A stretch of DNA of 64,000 nucleotides from assembly GCF_001661075.1 (NCBI RefSeq), contig NZ_CP014870.1, forward strand, positions 5,709,703 through 5,773,702, in the 5' to 3' direction. Under the pieces are notes generated by a model that had not been told where the DNA came from, ran no database searches, and saw only the letters and a program-made list of their open reading frames with translations. This document shows positions 19,292-29,426 of this stretch, piece by piece. The position numbers and the translations under genes were made by a program. Within the stretch, counting starts at the first letter, position 1. Each line of letters starts with the position of its first letter. This DNA is from Pseudomonas silesiensis. GTDB lineage: Bacteria; Pseudomonadota; Gammaproteobacteria; Pseudomonadales; Pseudomonadaceae.

Positions 19292-21031
19292 TCAGGCCTT
19301 GGCGGGTTCCAGCGCCATCTCCACCACTTCCGGCCGTTTGAGCAGCGCATACGCCACCGCCGTCAGCAAACTCCCGGCCACAATCGCCAGCAGATACAAC
19401 AAGGCATGGTTGATCGCATTCGGAATCGCCAGCACGAACAACCCACCATGGGGCGCCATGAGTTTGCAGCCGAAATACATCGACAACGCCCCCGTCAGCG
19501 CACCACCGGCAATGCTCGCCGGGATCACCCGCAACGGGTCTTTCGCGGCAAACGGAATCGCGCCTTCGGAGATAAAGCACAGCCCCAGTACCAACGCCGC
19601 TTTACCCGCCTCGCGTTCCGCCTGGGCAAACTTGCGCCGGGCGATGAACGTGGCGATACCGAGGCCGATCGGCGGCACCATGCCCGCGGCCATGGTCGCG
19701 GCCATCGGTGCATAACTCTGTGACGCCAGCAGCCCCACCGAAAAGGCGTAGGCGGCCTTGTTGATCGGGCCGCCGAGGTCAACGCACATCATGCCGCCGA
19801 GCAACACACCAAGCAGGATCGCGTTGGTGGTACCCATGCTGTCGAGGAAGTGCGTGAGCCCGGTGAGCATCCCGGCCACCGGTTTGCCGACCACGTAGAT
19901 CATCACCAGGCCGGTGAACAGGCTCGCCAGCAACGGGATGATCAGGATCGGCTTCAGCGCTTCGAGACTTTGCGGCAAGCGCGCATAGCGATTGATCGCC
20001 TGCGCCGCATAACCGGCGATAAAGCCGGCAATGATCCCGCCGATGAAACCGGCGCCCAGGGTGCTGGCCAGCAGACCACCGATCATCCCCGGTGCCAGGC
20101 CGGGACGGTCGGCGATCGAGTAGGCGATATAACCCGCCAGTAACGGCACCATCAGCTTGAACGCGGTCTCGCCTCCGATCTGCATCAGTGCCGCCGCCAG
20201 CGTGCCCTCCTCCTTGAACGCGGTAATACCGAACACGAACGACAAGGCAATCATCAGGCCGCCCGCCACCACCATCGGCAGCATGAACGACACCCCGGTC
20301 AGCAGGTGTTTATAAACGCCGGTCTTCTCTTGCTTGACCGGGCCTTTGCCGCCGGTGGCTGCCGTTTCCTGCTTGCCTTCGGCCAGGGCCTTGTTCAGCG
20401 TCGCTTCGGCTTGCTTGAGCGCAATGCCGGTGCCGCAACGGTAAATTTTCTTGCCGGCGAACCGCTCGGTGGCGACCTCGATGTCCGCCGCCAGCAACAC
20501 CACGTCGGCATCGGCAATGGCGTCGGCGCTCAACGGATTGCGCGCGCCGACCGAGCCCTGGGTTTCCACTTGCAGGTCGTAGCCCAGGCGCTTGGCGGCC
20601 TGCTGCAAGGCTTCGGCGGCCATGAAGGTGTGCGCGACACCGGTCGGGCAGGCGGTCACTGCCACCAGGCGTGGTGCGTTTTTAACGACAGCAACAGGCT
20701 CGGCGACCGCTTCGGGAGCGACGTACACCTCGGCTTCTTCAGCGCCACGGCGCAGTACCGCCTCGACATCCTGCAGGGCCTGGGCCGGCGTGCTCTGGAA
20801 CACACGCTTGCCGACGAATCGCGACATCTCCACCGGGGCGCTGGTCACCAGCAACACCCACTCGGCGGCTTCGATCGTGGCCGCCGACAATTGGCGTTCC
20901 GGATGCGCGGCGTCGGCGACTTCGACGCTGGTGCTCCAGCCCTGACGCTGGGCCGCGGCATCGAGCAGCCGGGCGCACAGCACACTGGTGACCATGCCGT
21001 TCGGGCACGCCGTAACAATGGCTAACTTCAT
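19292..21031 (-). CDS. fruA: fructose PTS enzyme IIBC
   Basis: A 579-residue membrane protein that takes up fructose and phosphorylates it to fructose-1-phosphate. It has two tandem EIIB-type domains: the first with TACPNG (Cys9), the second with TACPTGVAHT (Cys128). Cys128 fits the phosphorylation site, and the first copy corresponds to the EIIB' domain of FruA. From about residue 240 the EIIC domain follows (LTGVSFMLPMVVAGG, GKPVAGMLTGL, EGAIPFAAKDP). Third gene of the operon, 11 bases after fruK. Confidence 0.95.
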   Translation of the reverse strand: MKLAIVTACPNGMVTSVLCARLLDAAAQRQGWSTSVEVADAAHPERQLSAATIEAAEWVLLVTSAPVEMSRFVGKRVFQSTPAQALQDVEAVLRRGAEEAEVYVAPEAVAEPVAVVKNAPRLVAVTACPTGVAHTFMAAEALQQAAKRLGYDLQVETQGSVGARNPLSADAIADADVVLLAADIEVATERFAGKKIYRCGTGIALKQAEATLNKALAEGKQETAATGGKGPVKQEKTGVYKHLLTGVSFMLPMVVAGGLMIALSFVFGITAFKEEGTLAAALMQIGGETAFKLMVPLLAGYIAYSIADRPGLAPGMIGGLLASTLGAGFIGGIIAGFIAGYAAQAINRYARLPQSLEALKPILIIPLLASLFTGLVMIYVVGKPVAGMLTGLTHFLDSMGTTNAILLGVLLGGMMCVDLGGPINKAAYAFSVGLLASQSYAPMAATMAAGMVPPIGLGIATFIARRKFAQAEREAGKAALVLGLCFISEGAIPFAAKDPLRVIPASIAGGALTGALSMYFGCKLMAPHGGLFVLAIPNAINHALLYLLAIVAGSLLTAVAYALLKRPEVVEMALEPAKA

Positions 21032-21042
21032 GACAATCCCTC

Positions 21043-21984
21043 TTATTGTTCTGTCAGGGGGCGTATGCGCACACCCTGTTCGAGCCGCGCCAATTGCGCG
21101 ACGTCGCCGATGCCGAAACCGATCTGGGTGACCGCCATCGCGGCAATCGCCGTGGCGGTGCGCAGGGTCTGTTCAGGGGTGTCGGCGCTGAGCAGACCGT
21201 GGAGCATGCCGGCCAATAACGAATCGCCGGCACCCACGGTGCTGACGACGCTGACCTTGGGCGGCGTGGCATGCATGGCAGACCCGACGCTGAACCAGTT
21301 CACACCCTCTGCCCCGTGAGAAATCACCACGTGTTCGATGCCCTGAGCGTGCAAGCGGCTCGCGGCTTCGGCCTGGGCCGCGACCGACACCACTTCGCAA
21401 TCCAGCACGTCGGCCAGCTCTTCGGTGTTGGGCTTGATCAGCCACGGTGCGGCCTTGAGCCCGGCACGCAAGGCTTCGCCGCTGGAGTCCAGCGCCACGT
21501 TCAGCCCGAGGCTCTTCAACCGCACAATCAACGCCTGCAGCCACTCGGGGCTGATGCCTTGGGGCAGACTGCCGGCCACGACAACCGCATCATGACCGGG
21601 CGCCAGTTGCTCCAGTCGATCGAGCAACGCCTGCTGCGCCGCTTCACTGACCAGAGGGCCGGGACCGTTGATGTCGGTAATGCGCCCATCGCTTTCCGCC
21701 AGTTTGATGTTGCTGCGGGTTTCGCCGGGGACGCGAATGAAAGCGTCGACAAAACCGCGCCTGGCGAACAGGGCTTCGAACGCCTGGGGATTGTCTTCTC
21801 CGAGGAAACCGCTGACCGTGAGCTGATGCCCGAGATCCGCCAGTACCTGCGCCACGTTCACACCCTTGCCGGCAGCGTGGGTGTGCATCTCGTCGCTACG
21901 ATTCACCTGGCCGGGTTCCAGGCGCGGCAACTGGACGGTGAGGTCCAGTGCCGGATTGAGGGTCAGGGTCAAGATTCTGGCCAT
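21043..21984 (-). CDS. fruK: 1-phosphofructokinase
   Basis: A 313-residue PfkB-family sugar kinase that turns fructose-1-phosphate into fructose-1,6-bisphosphate. The N-terminal pattern is LTLNPALDLTV; AAGKGVNVAQVL binds the sugar phosphate and GAGDSLLAG near 250 holds the catalytic Asp. Its ATG shares one base with the fruB stop (TAATG), so it is translationally coupled. Fructose-1-phosphate, its substrate, is the inducer of Cra. Confidence 0.95.
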   Translation of the reverse strand: MARILTLTLNPALDLTVQLPRLEPGQVNRSDEMHTHAAGKGVNVAQVLADLGHQLTVSGFLGEDNPQAFEALFARRGFVDAFIRVPGETRSNIKLAESDGRITDINGPGPLVSEAAQQALLDRLEQLAPGHDAVVVAGSLPQGISPEWLQALIVRLKSLGLNVALDSSGEALRAGLKAAPWLIKPNTEELADVLDCEVVSVAAQAEAASRLHAQGIEHVVISHGAEGVNWFSVGSAMHATPPKVSVVSTVGAGDSLLAGMLHGLLSADTPEQTLRTATAIAAMAVTQIGFGIGDVAQLARLEQGVRIRPLTEQ

Positions 21985-24845
21985 TACAGGGCCTCCACTA
22001 ATGCGCGCACTTCGTTTGCGCTGCCCACGGCCAAGGCCTGTTGGGCAAGGGTTTGAGTCTGGGTCAGGCTGAGTTCGCGGATGCGCGCCTTGACCTCGGC
22101 AATGCTGCGGCCCGACACGCTGAGTTCATCCACACCCAGCCCGACCAGCACCGGCACCGCCAGCGGGTCGGCCGCCAGTTCGCCGCACACGCCGACCCAC
22201 TTGCCATGGGCATGGGCTGCCCGCACGGTGATGTCGATCAGTTGCAGCACTGCCGGGTGCAGGCCGTCAGCCTGGGCCGACAAGGTTGGATGACCACGGT
22301 CGATGGCCAGGGTGTACTGGGTCAGGTCGTTGGTGCCGACGCTGAAAAAGTCGACTTCCCTGGCCAGCACTGGCGCCAGCAAGGCCGCCGAGGGCACTTC
22401 GATCATGATCCCCAGTTGCAGATCGGCCACGGGGATTTCCAGGCGCAGGCGTTCAGTCATGTCCCGGGCCTGGCGCCACTCATCGACGCTACCGACCATC
22501 GGAAACATGATGCGCAGCGGACGGTTATCGGCCGCGCGGAGCAAGGCGCGCAATTGCGCTTCCATGATGAGCGGGCGTTGCAGGGTCAGGCGAATGCCGC
22601 GCACGCCCAGGAAGGGGTTTTCCTCTTTGGCGATCGGCCAATACGGCAGCGGTTTGTCGCCCCCGACATCGAGGGTGCGCACCACCAGCGGCCGACCGGC
22701 CAGTCCATCGAGCACGCGACGGTATTCGACTTCCTGCGTGGCTTCATCCGGCGCTTGGGAGTGGGCCATGAAAATCAGTTCCGTGCGCAGCAGGCCAATG
22801 CCTTCGGCGCCCTGCTCCACCGCGCTGGTGACGCCGGCGCTTTCGCCGATGTTGGCGAACACTTCCACGGCGTGGCCGTCGGTGGTCAATGCCGGTTGAT
22901 GGCGTTGTTCGGCGGCCGCCTTCAGGCGTTGCTCGCGGGTGTCACGTTCTTCGATGGCGCGCTGCAAGGTTGCGGCATCGGCGTCCACGTGCAGGCGACC
23001 GCGCTGGCCATCGATCAGCAACGGTGTGCCCGGCGCCAGCAGCAATACCGCCGCGCCCGCGCCCACCAGCGCCGGAATGCCCAGTGCCCGGGCGACGATG
23101 GCGCTGTGGGCGGTGGCGCCACCGCGGGCGGTGAGAATGCCGGCGACGCGGGTCGGGTCGAGACGGGCAACGTCCGACGGACCGACTTCATCCATCACCA
23201 GAATGTACGGTTGCTCGGGCTCGCTCGGGGTTTCGACGCCACAAAGTTGCGCCAGCACCCGACGACCGATATCGCGCAAGTCGGCGGCACGTTCGGCGAG
23301 CAAGGCGTCCTGCAGCGATTCCTGCTGTTTGGCAGCCGCTTCAATCACCGCCATCCACGCCGCTTCGGCGCTTTCGCCTTGCTTGAGGCGGGTGTCGACT
23401 TCATCGGTCAATTCCGGGTCGTCGAGCATTTCCTGGTGGGTAATGAAGATCTCGCGAATCGCCTTGGATTTGCTGCGCTCGATCAAGCCTTCGATGTCGC
23501 GGCGCACCTGCGTCAGCGCCTGCTGGAGACGCTCGCGCTCGATGGCGGCGGATTCTCCGCGCAGCGGGTAATCGATAGTCTGCAGCACTTGAATATGCGC
23601 CGGGCCAATGGCGATGCCCGGTGCCGCCGCGATGGCCTGAACCAGGCTGCCGGAGATGGGTGCAAGCAACACTTCGGCGATCTCGGTGAGTACTTCGCGC
23701 TGCTGGCTTACGGCCGGCAGCGGCTCGACCTCTTCACCGAGGCCTTCTTCGATCGCCGCCAGCAACGCCGGCAAGGCATCGGCGGCAATGCTCGGCTCGG
23801 CAATGAACTCCAATACCTGACCGCGCCGGGCGCCGAGGCTGAGCAGCTTGCTCAAGCTCTTTACCGACACCGCGCTGTCCTGGCCATCGACGATGCGCAC
23901 ACGAATTTCGCCTTCGAAACTTTTCGCCAGCTGCGCGAGGATTTTCGCCGGACGCGCATGCAGCCCATGGGCGTTCGCCAGGGCGATGCGCGCGCTCGGC
24001 CAGTCCGCCGGCAGTTCACCACCGAGCACTTCGAGGACTTTGCGGCTGCTGGTTGCGCGACCCAATTCATGGCCCCGACCTTCGATCAGCAATGCACAAA
24101 GCCGCTCCAGCAACGCCTGATGGGCTTCACCGAGGCTGGCCAGGCAGAACAGACCGCTCAATGGCTGGCCGAGATAGCGCATCGGCTTGTCCGGGGTAAC
24201 GAAAGCCAGGCCCGGACGCTTGACCGTTTGCTCACTGTGCAACCACCACAGGCCATCGCCCAGCGGCAGCGCTTCGACCTGTTGCAGCACCGCGGAAAAA
24301 CCGTTGCTCACGCAGTCGGCCTGACGCAATAAACGCGCACCGCGCCAGACCAGCTCTTCGAAATCATCGGCAGACACACCGAGGCCGATCATCTGGGCAT
24401 CCAGCGCCAGCTCTTGCGGCGCGCCTTGCAGCAGCTTCAACAAGGCCTCGGCGGAACTGGCCCGGCGCAACGCCTGGCCCAGATCGGTCTCGCCCAGGGC
24501 GCGGGTCAGCAGTTGCAACAGGCGCAGGTGTTCGTCGGATTTGGCCGCAATGCCGATCGCCAGGTACACGATCTGACCGTCGCCCCAATCCACGCCCTCG
24601 GGAAATTGCATCAGCCGCACCCCGGTGGAAAACACCTGGTCGCGGGTCTCCGGGGTTCCGTGGGGGATGGCAATACCTTGACCGAGAAAGGTCGAGCCCT
24701 GGGCTTCGCGCGCCTGCAAACCGGCGAGATAACCCTCGGCCACCAGGCCATCGGCGACCAGGTGCCGGGCCAGTAAATTCAACGCTGTGGACTTATCCAC
24801 AGCCGACTGGCCCATGGAAATCTGCTCTATGGTGAGCTCGAGCAT
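21984..24845 (-). CDS. fruB: fructose PTS multiphosphoryl protein (EIIA-HPr-EI)
   Basis: A 953-residue fusion carrying all soluble steps of the fructose PTS. EIIA-Fru is N-terminal with His62 in IAIPHGTP; the HPr-like domain lies at about 285-370 with AHGLHARPA; enzyme I runs from about 400 to the end with GGATAHSAIVAR as active histidine and the PEP-binding barrel behind. The ATG at 24845 has AAAGGAGAAAG before it; the nine-codon longer frame lacks one. First gene of the operon, with a Cra operator about 145 bases upstream. Confidence 0.96.
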   Translation of the reverse strand: MLELTIEQISMGQSAVDKSTALNLLARHLVADGLVAEGYLAGLQAREAQGSTFLGQGIAIPHGTPETRDQVFSTGVRLMQFPEGVDWGDGQIVYLAIGIAAKSDEHLRLLQLLTRALGETDLGQALRRASSAEALLKLLQGAPQELALDAQMIGLGVSADDFEELVWRGARLLRQADCVSNGFSAVLQQVEALPLGDGLWWLHSEQTVKRPGLAFVTPDKPMRYLGQPLSGLFCLASLGEAHQALLERLCALLIEGRGHELGRATSSRKVLEVLGGELPADWPSARIALANAHGLHARPAKILAQLAKSFEGEIRVRIVDGQDSAVSVKSLSKLLSLGARRGQVLEFIAEPSIAADALPALLAAIEEGLGEEVEPLPAVSQQREVLTEIAEVLLAPISGSLVQAIAAAPGIAIGPAHIQVLQTIDYPLRGESAAIERERLQQALTQVRRDIEGLIERSKSKAIREIFITHQEMLDDPELTDEVDTRLKQGESAEAAWMAVIEAAAKQQESLQDALLAERAADLRDIGRRVLAQLCGVETPSEPEQPYILVMDEVGPSDVARLDPTRVAGILTARGGATAHSAIVARALGIPALVGAGAAVLLLAPGTPLLIDGQRGRLHVDADAATLQRAIEERDTREQRLKAAAEQRHQPALTTDGHAVEVFANIGESAGVTSAVEQGAEGIGLLRTELIFMAHSQAPDEATQEVEYRRVLDGLAGRPLVVRTLDVGGDKPLPYWPIAKEENPFLGVRGIRLTLQRPLIMEAQLRALLRAADNRPLRIMFPMVGSVDEWRQARDMTERLRLEIPVADLQLGIMIEVPSAALLAPVLAREVDFFSVGTNDLTQYTLAIDRGHPTLSAQADGLHPAVLQLIDITVRAAHAHGKWVGVCGELAADPLAVPVLVGLGVDELSVSGRSIAEVKARIRELSLTQTQTLAQQALAVGSANEVRALVEAL

Positions 24846-24989
24846 ACTTTCTCCTTTTTGGTGCCTGGGCACCAGGTATTGTTTTAGATGATTCCAGCTT
24901 AGGCGCTTGGTAGAACCTTTTCAGGAGCAGTTTCGGCAGTTTCGTGGCAGAACCAACCAAAGGCGTCTTAGCGTAGAAAATACGCTTGC

Positions 24990-25001
24990 TGAAACGTTTA
25001 A
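24990..25001. promoter_or_regulatory. Cra (FruR) operator
   Basis: TGAAACGTTTAA; its complement TTAAACGTTTCA is, from memory, the operator described for Cra of P. putida and E. coli. It lies in the 301-base divergent space between fruB and cra (24846-25146), which otherwise shows no gene. Cra bound here should repress fruBKA until fructose-1-phosphate accumulates. Confidence 0.85.
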
Positions 25002-25146
25002 TCTAGAATGATTGGCACGTTACTCGATAATGTCTCATCCTTGAAGCCCAACTTGTCGGATGCGTTGAGACAAGGGTCGTCTGGCTGAATCGGTTAGGAT
25101 TGGCGTACATGTCGCGGCAAGCTCGAAAAAACAAGGAATTCCCGGG

Positions 25147-26142
25147 TTGAAACTCAGTGATATTGCACAGTTGGCCGGTGTGTCCGTTACCACCGCCAGT
25201 TATGTCATCAACGGCAAGGCCGAGCAGCAACGCATCAGCAGTGCCACCGTCGAACGCGTGCGCGCGGTCGTCGAACAACATGGCTTCACGCCCAATCCCC
25301 AGGCGGCCGGATTGCGCAGTCGACACACGCGCACCCTGGGCTTCATTCTGCCGGACCTGGAAAACCCCAGTTACGCGCGGATCGCCAAACTGCTGGAACA
25401 AGGCGCCCGGGCGCGTGGTTATCAATTGTTGATCGCCAGCTCCGACGATGCCCCGGACAGCGAACGGCAGTTGTTGCAACTGTTCCGCGCCCGGCGCTGC
25501 GACGCGCTGATCGTCGCCAGTTGCTTGCCGGCGGGTGATGACAGTTACCGCCAGTTGCAAGCCAAGGGCATTCCTATCATCGCCATCGACCGGGTGATGG
25601 AGCCTGAGTATTTCTGCTCGGTGATCAGCGACGACCGCGAGGCCAGCCTGCAGCTTACGCGCAGTCTGCTTGAGCCGTTGCCCAAGCAGATCGCGCTGAT
25701 CGGTGCCCGCCCGGAACTGAGCATCAGCCAGGAACGTGCGGCGGGTTTCAAAGAGGCGTTGGCCGGGTTCGACGGCGAAATCCTGATCGAACACGGTGAA
25801 TCGTTCAGCCGCGAGTGCGGTAAACAATTGATGGACGAATTGCTCCAGCGCCTGGGACATTTGCCGGATGCGCTGGTGACCACGTCTTATGTGCTGCTGC
25901 AAGGCGTGTTCGATGCCTTGCACGATTTCCCGCTGAAGTCCCGCCCGCTGCGCCTCGGCACCTTTGGCGACACGCAGTTGCTGGACTTCTTGCCACTGCC
26001 GGTCAATGCCATGGCCCAGCAGCATCAACTGATTGCCGACAAGGCCCTGGCCCTGGCGCTGGCCGCCATCGAGCAGTCCGATTACCAACCCGGCGTGCAG
26101 GCCATCGCGCGGACCTTCAAACAGCGTATTCGTCAGGACTGA
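25147..26142 (+). CDS. cra: catabolite repressor/activator Cra (FruR), LacI family
   Basis: A 331-residue LacI-type regulator. The N-terminal helix-turn-helix is LSDIAQLAGVSVTTASYVING (residues 3-23), the hinge follows near 50-60, and the ligand domain begins LGFILPDLENPSYARIAKLLE. It starts at TTG, 8 bases after AAGGAA, a weak start suited to a repressor. Divergent from fruBKA and with a matching operator in between. In Pseudomonas, Cra controls mainly the fru operon, responding to fructose-1-phosphate. Confidence 0.93.
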   Translation: MKLSDIAQLAGVSVTTASYVINGKAEQQRISSATVERVRAVVEQHGFTPNPQAAGLRSRHTRTLGFILPDLENPSYARIAKLLEQGARARGYQLLIASSDDAPDSERQLLQLFRARRCDALIVASCLPAGDDSYRQLQAKGIPIIAIDRVMEPEYFCSVISDDREASLQLTRSLLEPLPKQIALIGARPELSISQERAAGFKEALAGFDGEILIEHGESFSRECGKQLMDELLQRLGHLPDALVTTSYVLLQGVFDALHDFPLKSRPLRLGTFGDTQLLDFLPLPVNAMAQQHQLIADKALALALAAIEQSDYQPGVQAIARTFKQRIRQD

Positions 26143-26145
26143 ATC

Positions 26146-26922
26146 GTGGAGCTGATCGACACCCACACCCATCTGGATTTTCCGGACTTCGACGAGGACC
26201 GTCAGGCACTGCTGGCCGAGTGCCGCGCCCTCGGTGTGCGGCGGATGGTGGTGCTGGGGGTGTATCAGGGCAACTGGCAGCGGGTCTGGGATCTGGTGCA
26301 AAGCGATCCTGACCTGCATGCGGCATTCGGTTTGCACCCGGTGTATCTGGATGATCACCGCCCTGAAGACCTGACCGAACTCGGCGACTGGCTGACTCGG
26401 CTGGCCGGTCATCGGCAGGTGTGCGCGGTGGGCGAGATCGGCCTGGATTACTTCATCGAGACCCTCGATCGCGAGCGTCAGCAGGTGCTGTTCGAGGCGC
26501 AGCTTGGGCTGGCGAAGGACTTCGACCTGCCGGCGCTGATCCATGTGCGGCGCAGCCATGCGGCGGTGATTGCCACGCTCAAACGGATCAAGTTGAAACC
26601 CGCGGGAATCATCCATGCCTTTGCTGGCAGCAAGGAAGAAGCCCGCGAGTACATCAAGCTGGGTTTCAAACTCGGACTCGGTGGCGCCGCGACCTGGCCA
26701 CAGGCATTGCGCATGCACCGGGTCCTTGCCGAACTGCCGCTGGAGTCGGTGGTACTGGAAACCGACTCACCGGACATGGCGCCCGCCATGTTTCCCGGCC
26801 AACGTAACAGCCCGGCGCATTTGCCGGCGATCTGCGAGGCGCTGGCGGGGATCATGGCGGTTAGTCCGGAGCAACTGGCAGCCGCCAGCACCGCCAATGC
26901 CTGCGAGTTGTTCAACTGGTAA
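26146..26922 (+). CDS. TatD-family metal-dependent nuclease
   Basis: A 258-residue TIM-barrel hydrolase. Metal ligands: HTH at residues 7-9 (DTHTHLDF), Glu in VGEIGLDY, His in LIHVRRSH and IIHAF, and Asp in ETDSPDM. TatD proteins are Mg-dependent 3'-5' DNA exonucleases linked to DNA repair and turnover. It starts at GTG only 3 bases after the cra stop and is probably co-transcribed with it. It is the YjjV-like branch rather than housekeeping TatD by my reading; moderately sure. Confidence 0.85.
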   Translation: MELIDTHTHLDFPDFDEDRQALLAECRALGVRRMVVLGVYQGNWQRVWDLVQSDPDLHAAFGLHPVYLDDHRPEDLTELGDWLTRLAGHRQVCAVGEIGLDYFIETLDRERQQVLFEAQLGLAKDFDLPALIHVRRSHAAVIATLKRIKLKPAGIIHAFAGSKEEAREYIKLGFKLGLGGAATWPQALRMHRVLAELPLESVVLETDSPDMAPAMFPGQRNSPAHLPAICEALAGIMAVSPEQLAAASTANACELFNW

Positions 26923-26942
26923 CTCACTGACTCACACAACAC

Positions 26943-27033
26943 CTGTGGGAGCGGGCTTGCTCGCGAAGAGGGACTCACATCCGACATCTAGGTTGACTGA
27001 CAGACCGCTTTCGCGAGCAAGCCCGCTCCCACA
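26943..27033. repeat. REPIN (paired REP palindrome)
   Basis: CTGTGGGAGCGGGCTTGCTCGCGAA and TTTCGCGAGCAAGCCCGCTCCCACA as nearly perfect complements around about 40 bases. It fills the space between the convergent tatD-like gene and the chemoreceptor gene. Confidence 0.88.
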
Positions 27034-27051
27034 ATTATCCGCGGTGTGTCA

Positions 27052-29082
27052 TTAAACGCGGAACGCGCTGATCAGCTGCTTGAGCTCCACCACCTGAGCC
27101 GACAACGCACGACTGGCATCCTCGGTCCGGTGCGCACCTTCGGCGGTCCGCTCGCCGGCGCGGTTGATCTCGACGATGTTCTGGTCGATATCGTGCGCCA
27201 CGGCGGTTTGCTGCTCCACCGCGGCAGCGATCTGCTGGTTCTGGTCGACGATCATGCCAACGGCGCCGAGAATGTTGTCCAGCGCCTGCTGGACCTTTTC
27301 CGATTGCCCCACGGTGCCGCTGGCCATCTGATGGCTGGCGCCCATGGCCTTCACCGCAGCGCCGACACCACTGTGCAGCCGGCCGATCATCTGCTCGATT
27401 TCTCCGGTCGATTGCTGGGTGCGCTTGGCCAGGGTCCGGACCTCATCCGCCACCACCGCAAAACCCCGGCCTTGTTCACCGGCCCGGGCGGCTTCGATGG
27501 CGGCGTTGAGGGCCAGCAGATTGGTTTGCTCGGCGATGCTTTTGATCACTTCCAGTACACGGCTGATGGACTGGCTGTCGGTGGCCAGTTGATTGATCAC
27601 ACGCACCGACTGCTCGATCTCGTTGGCCAGTGCAGCGATGCTGCCCTGTTGGGACTCCACCAGCCCGCGACCGCTGACGGTCTCGTCGTTAACGCTGTGG
27701 GCGCTGCTGACCGCCGCAGCGGCACTGCGCGCCACCTCCAGAGAAGTCGCCGACATCTGGTTCATGGCCGTGGCGACCTGCTCGATCTGCGAACGCTGCC
27801 CGGCCACTGCCTGGCTACTCTGGGTGGAGACGTTTTCGACTTGCCCGGCCTGGCGCTCGACCTCGCCGACGGTCTGCCCCACCCGCTCGATCAAATCATG
27901 GATTTTCTTCACGGTGCCGTTGAACACCTCGCCCAACTCGCCCAATTCATCGCGACTGTTGGCATTGAAGGTCACCGTCATGTCGCCGGCCGCCACCTTG
28001 TCCATCATCGCACCAAGGCGTTTGAGCGTGGTGCGGGTCGACGCGTAAAAGCCGCCGTAAAGGTAAAAAATCAACACAAACACCACCGACAACGCCACGG
28101 CCTGCAACACCATGTGAGTGCGGTTCTGATCCAGCCGCTGCTGCAATTGGGTGCCCAGAAACGTCAGGGTGGCTTCGTTGAGTCGATAGGTCTGATCCAT
28201 CAGGCCCGTGACCTGATCATAAAAGGCCTGCCAGGGCGCATCGAGGGTGTCGGCCATCACCACCTGCTCTTCGAACAGTTCGATGGCTTTTTTCAGCGAC
28301 GCTTTACTGAGCTCAGCCTGACCGGCCAGGGTTTGCTGTGCCGCGCTGCTTGAATCCAGCGCATCTTGCAACTTCAGGCCGTATTCGGCGTGCAGCTTTT
28401 CGATCTGTGCCAGCAGCTCGTCGAAACGGGTGCTCGAGGATGAATTGAGAAAGCCCTGCCCCAGGGAGTAAGCACCCATGGCCCGTCCATCGCCCAGGGT
28501 CTGGGTGATGAGGGGTGTGACGTTGGTGATGAGTTCGCTCAACTGACGCATGTCACTTTGGTTGTCGCGGCTGAGCCCGGCCTGACTGGCGATGATCTGG
28601 CTGAAAATTTGTGCGTTGCCCAGAAGCTTGCCGATCAGCGCACTTTTGCTTTGCATGGAGGTTTCCGACTGCTGGGACTTGAACGCAGCAATCATTTCAT
28701 CGCGCTTGGCGTCGAATACGATGATTTGCTCCGGATCGGTGGCCATCGCCACCAGTCCCTGCAAACGCGCGAGGACGCTTTGCTCCAAGGCATCGATTTT
28801 GCCTTCGACATTGCTGGCCTTGCCGGATTGACCCAAGGTGACGTAGATCTGCACCAGGTTGTTCAGGGTCTCCAGATCGCGCCGCAACGTCAGGCTGCTG
28901 CCCAGCAGGTCCAGGCTTTGCAGTTCGACCCGGGTGCCCTGGAATTCGCGATAGGAATCGCGTACCAGATAAAAGTTGGTCACCAGCATCGGCACGAGGA
29001 ACAGCACGCTGATCAGACTGAACTTCATGCCGAAACTCAACCGGTTCATCAGCGCGACGGCGGGATAGAGCAAGCTCTTCAC
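27052..29082 (-). CDS. methyl-accepting chemotaxis protein
   Basis: A 676-residue inner-membrane chemoreceptor. TM1 lies at about residues 20-41 and TM2 at about 325-347, enclosing a helical periplasmic domain of roughly 285 residues that is longer than a simple four-helix bundle. A HAMP domain follows near 348-400, then the signalling domain with the hairpin tip [32 protein letters not shown]. No C-terminal CheB/CheR pentapeptide is seen (ends LISAFRV). Ligand unknown. Its neighbour ampE suggests it is the counterpart of PA4520, from memory. Confidence 0.93.
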   Translation of the reverse strand: MKSLLYPAVALMNRLSFGMKFSLISVLFLVPMLVTNFYLVRDSYREFQGTRVELQSLDLLGSSLTLRRDLETLNNLVQIYVTLGQSGKASNVEGKIDALEQSVLARLQGLVAMATDPEQIIVFDAKRDEMIAAFKSQQSETSMQSKSALIGKLLGNAQIFSQIIASQAGLSRDNQSDMRQLSELITNVTPLITQTLGDGRAMGAYSLGQGFLNSSSSTRFDELLAQIEKLHAEYGLKLQDALDSSSAAQQTLAGQAELSKASLKKAIELFEEQVVMADTLDAPWQAFYDQVTGLMDQTYRLNEATLTFLGTQLQQRLDQNRTHMVLQAVALSVVFVLIFYLYGGFYASTRTTLKRLGAMMDKVAAGDMTVTFNANSRDELGELGEVFNGTVKKIHDLIERVGQTVGEVERQAGQVENVSTQSSQAVAGQRSQIEQVATAMNQMSATSLEVARSAAAAVSSAHSVNDETVSGRGLVESQQGSIAALANEIEQSVRVINQLATDSQSISRVLEVIKSIAEQTNLLALNAAIEAARAGEQGRGFAVVADEVRTLAKRTQQSTGEIEQMIGRLHSGVGAAVKAMGASHQMASGTVGQSEKVQQALDNILGAVGMIVDQNQQIAAAVEQQTAVAHDIDQNIVEINRAGERTAEGAHRTEDASRALSAQVVELKQLISAFRV

Positions 29083-29294
29083 GGGTAGTCTCCCTTGGAT
29101 TTCTTATTGTTATTCAGGCGCGGATCGAGAGCAGATTGCCACTATTCGGGCGCTGTCCCTGTATAACTTAAATCGGCGGGGGGTTTTGTAACTTAAGGTT
29201 AACGGCGGGGCTGTTCATCGAACAGGTGATGTCTTCGGACGACCGATACCTTTCGGGTGAGGGGGCTCGCCCCAATGACATTCAGTCCGGCTTA

Positions 29295-29423
29295 CTGTAG
29301 GAGCGAGCTTGCTCCGGGCGGCGTTCCGACGATGGACTTTAGGGCGACGCGTTTATTCAGTAGAAACGCGTAATCGTTAACGACCATCGTCGGAACGCCA
29401 CCCGGAGCAAGCTCGCTCCTACA
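29295..29423. repeat. extended REPIN with 40-base arms
   Basis: The outer arms (CTGTAGGAGCGAGCTTGCTCC... and its complement) continue without a break into GGCGTTCCGACGATGG / CCATCGTCGGAACGCC, giving about 40 paired bases with a single mismatch. The centre has a further hairpin, ACGCGTTT...AAACGCGT. It occupies most of the 344-base space 29083-29426 between the chemoreceptor and ampE; no gene is seen there. Confidence 0.88.
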
Positions 29424-29426
29424 ACG

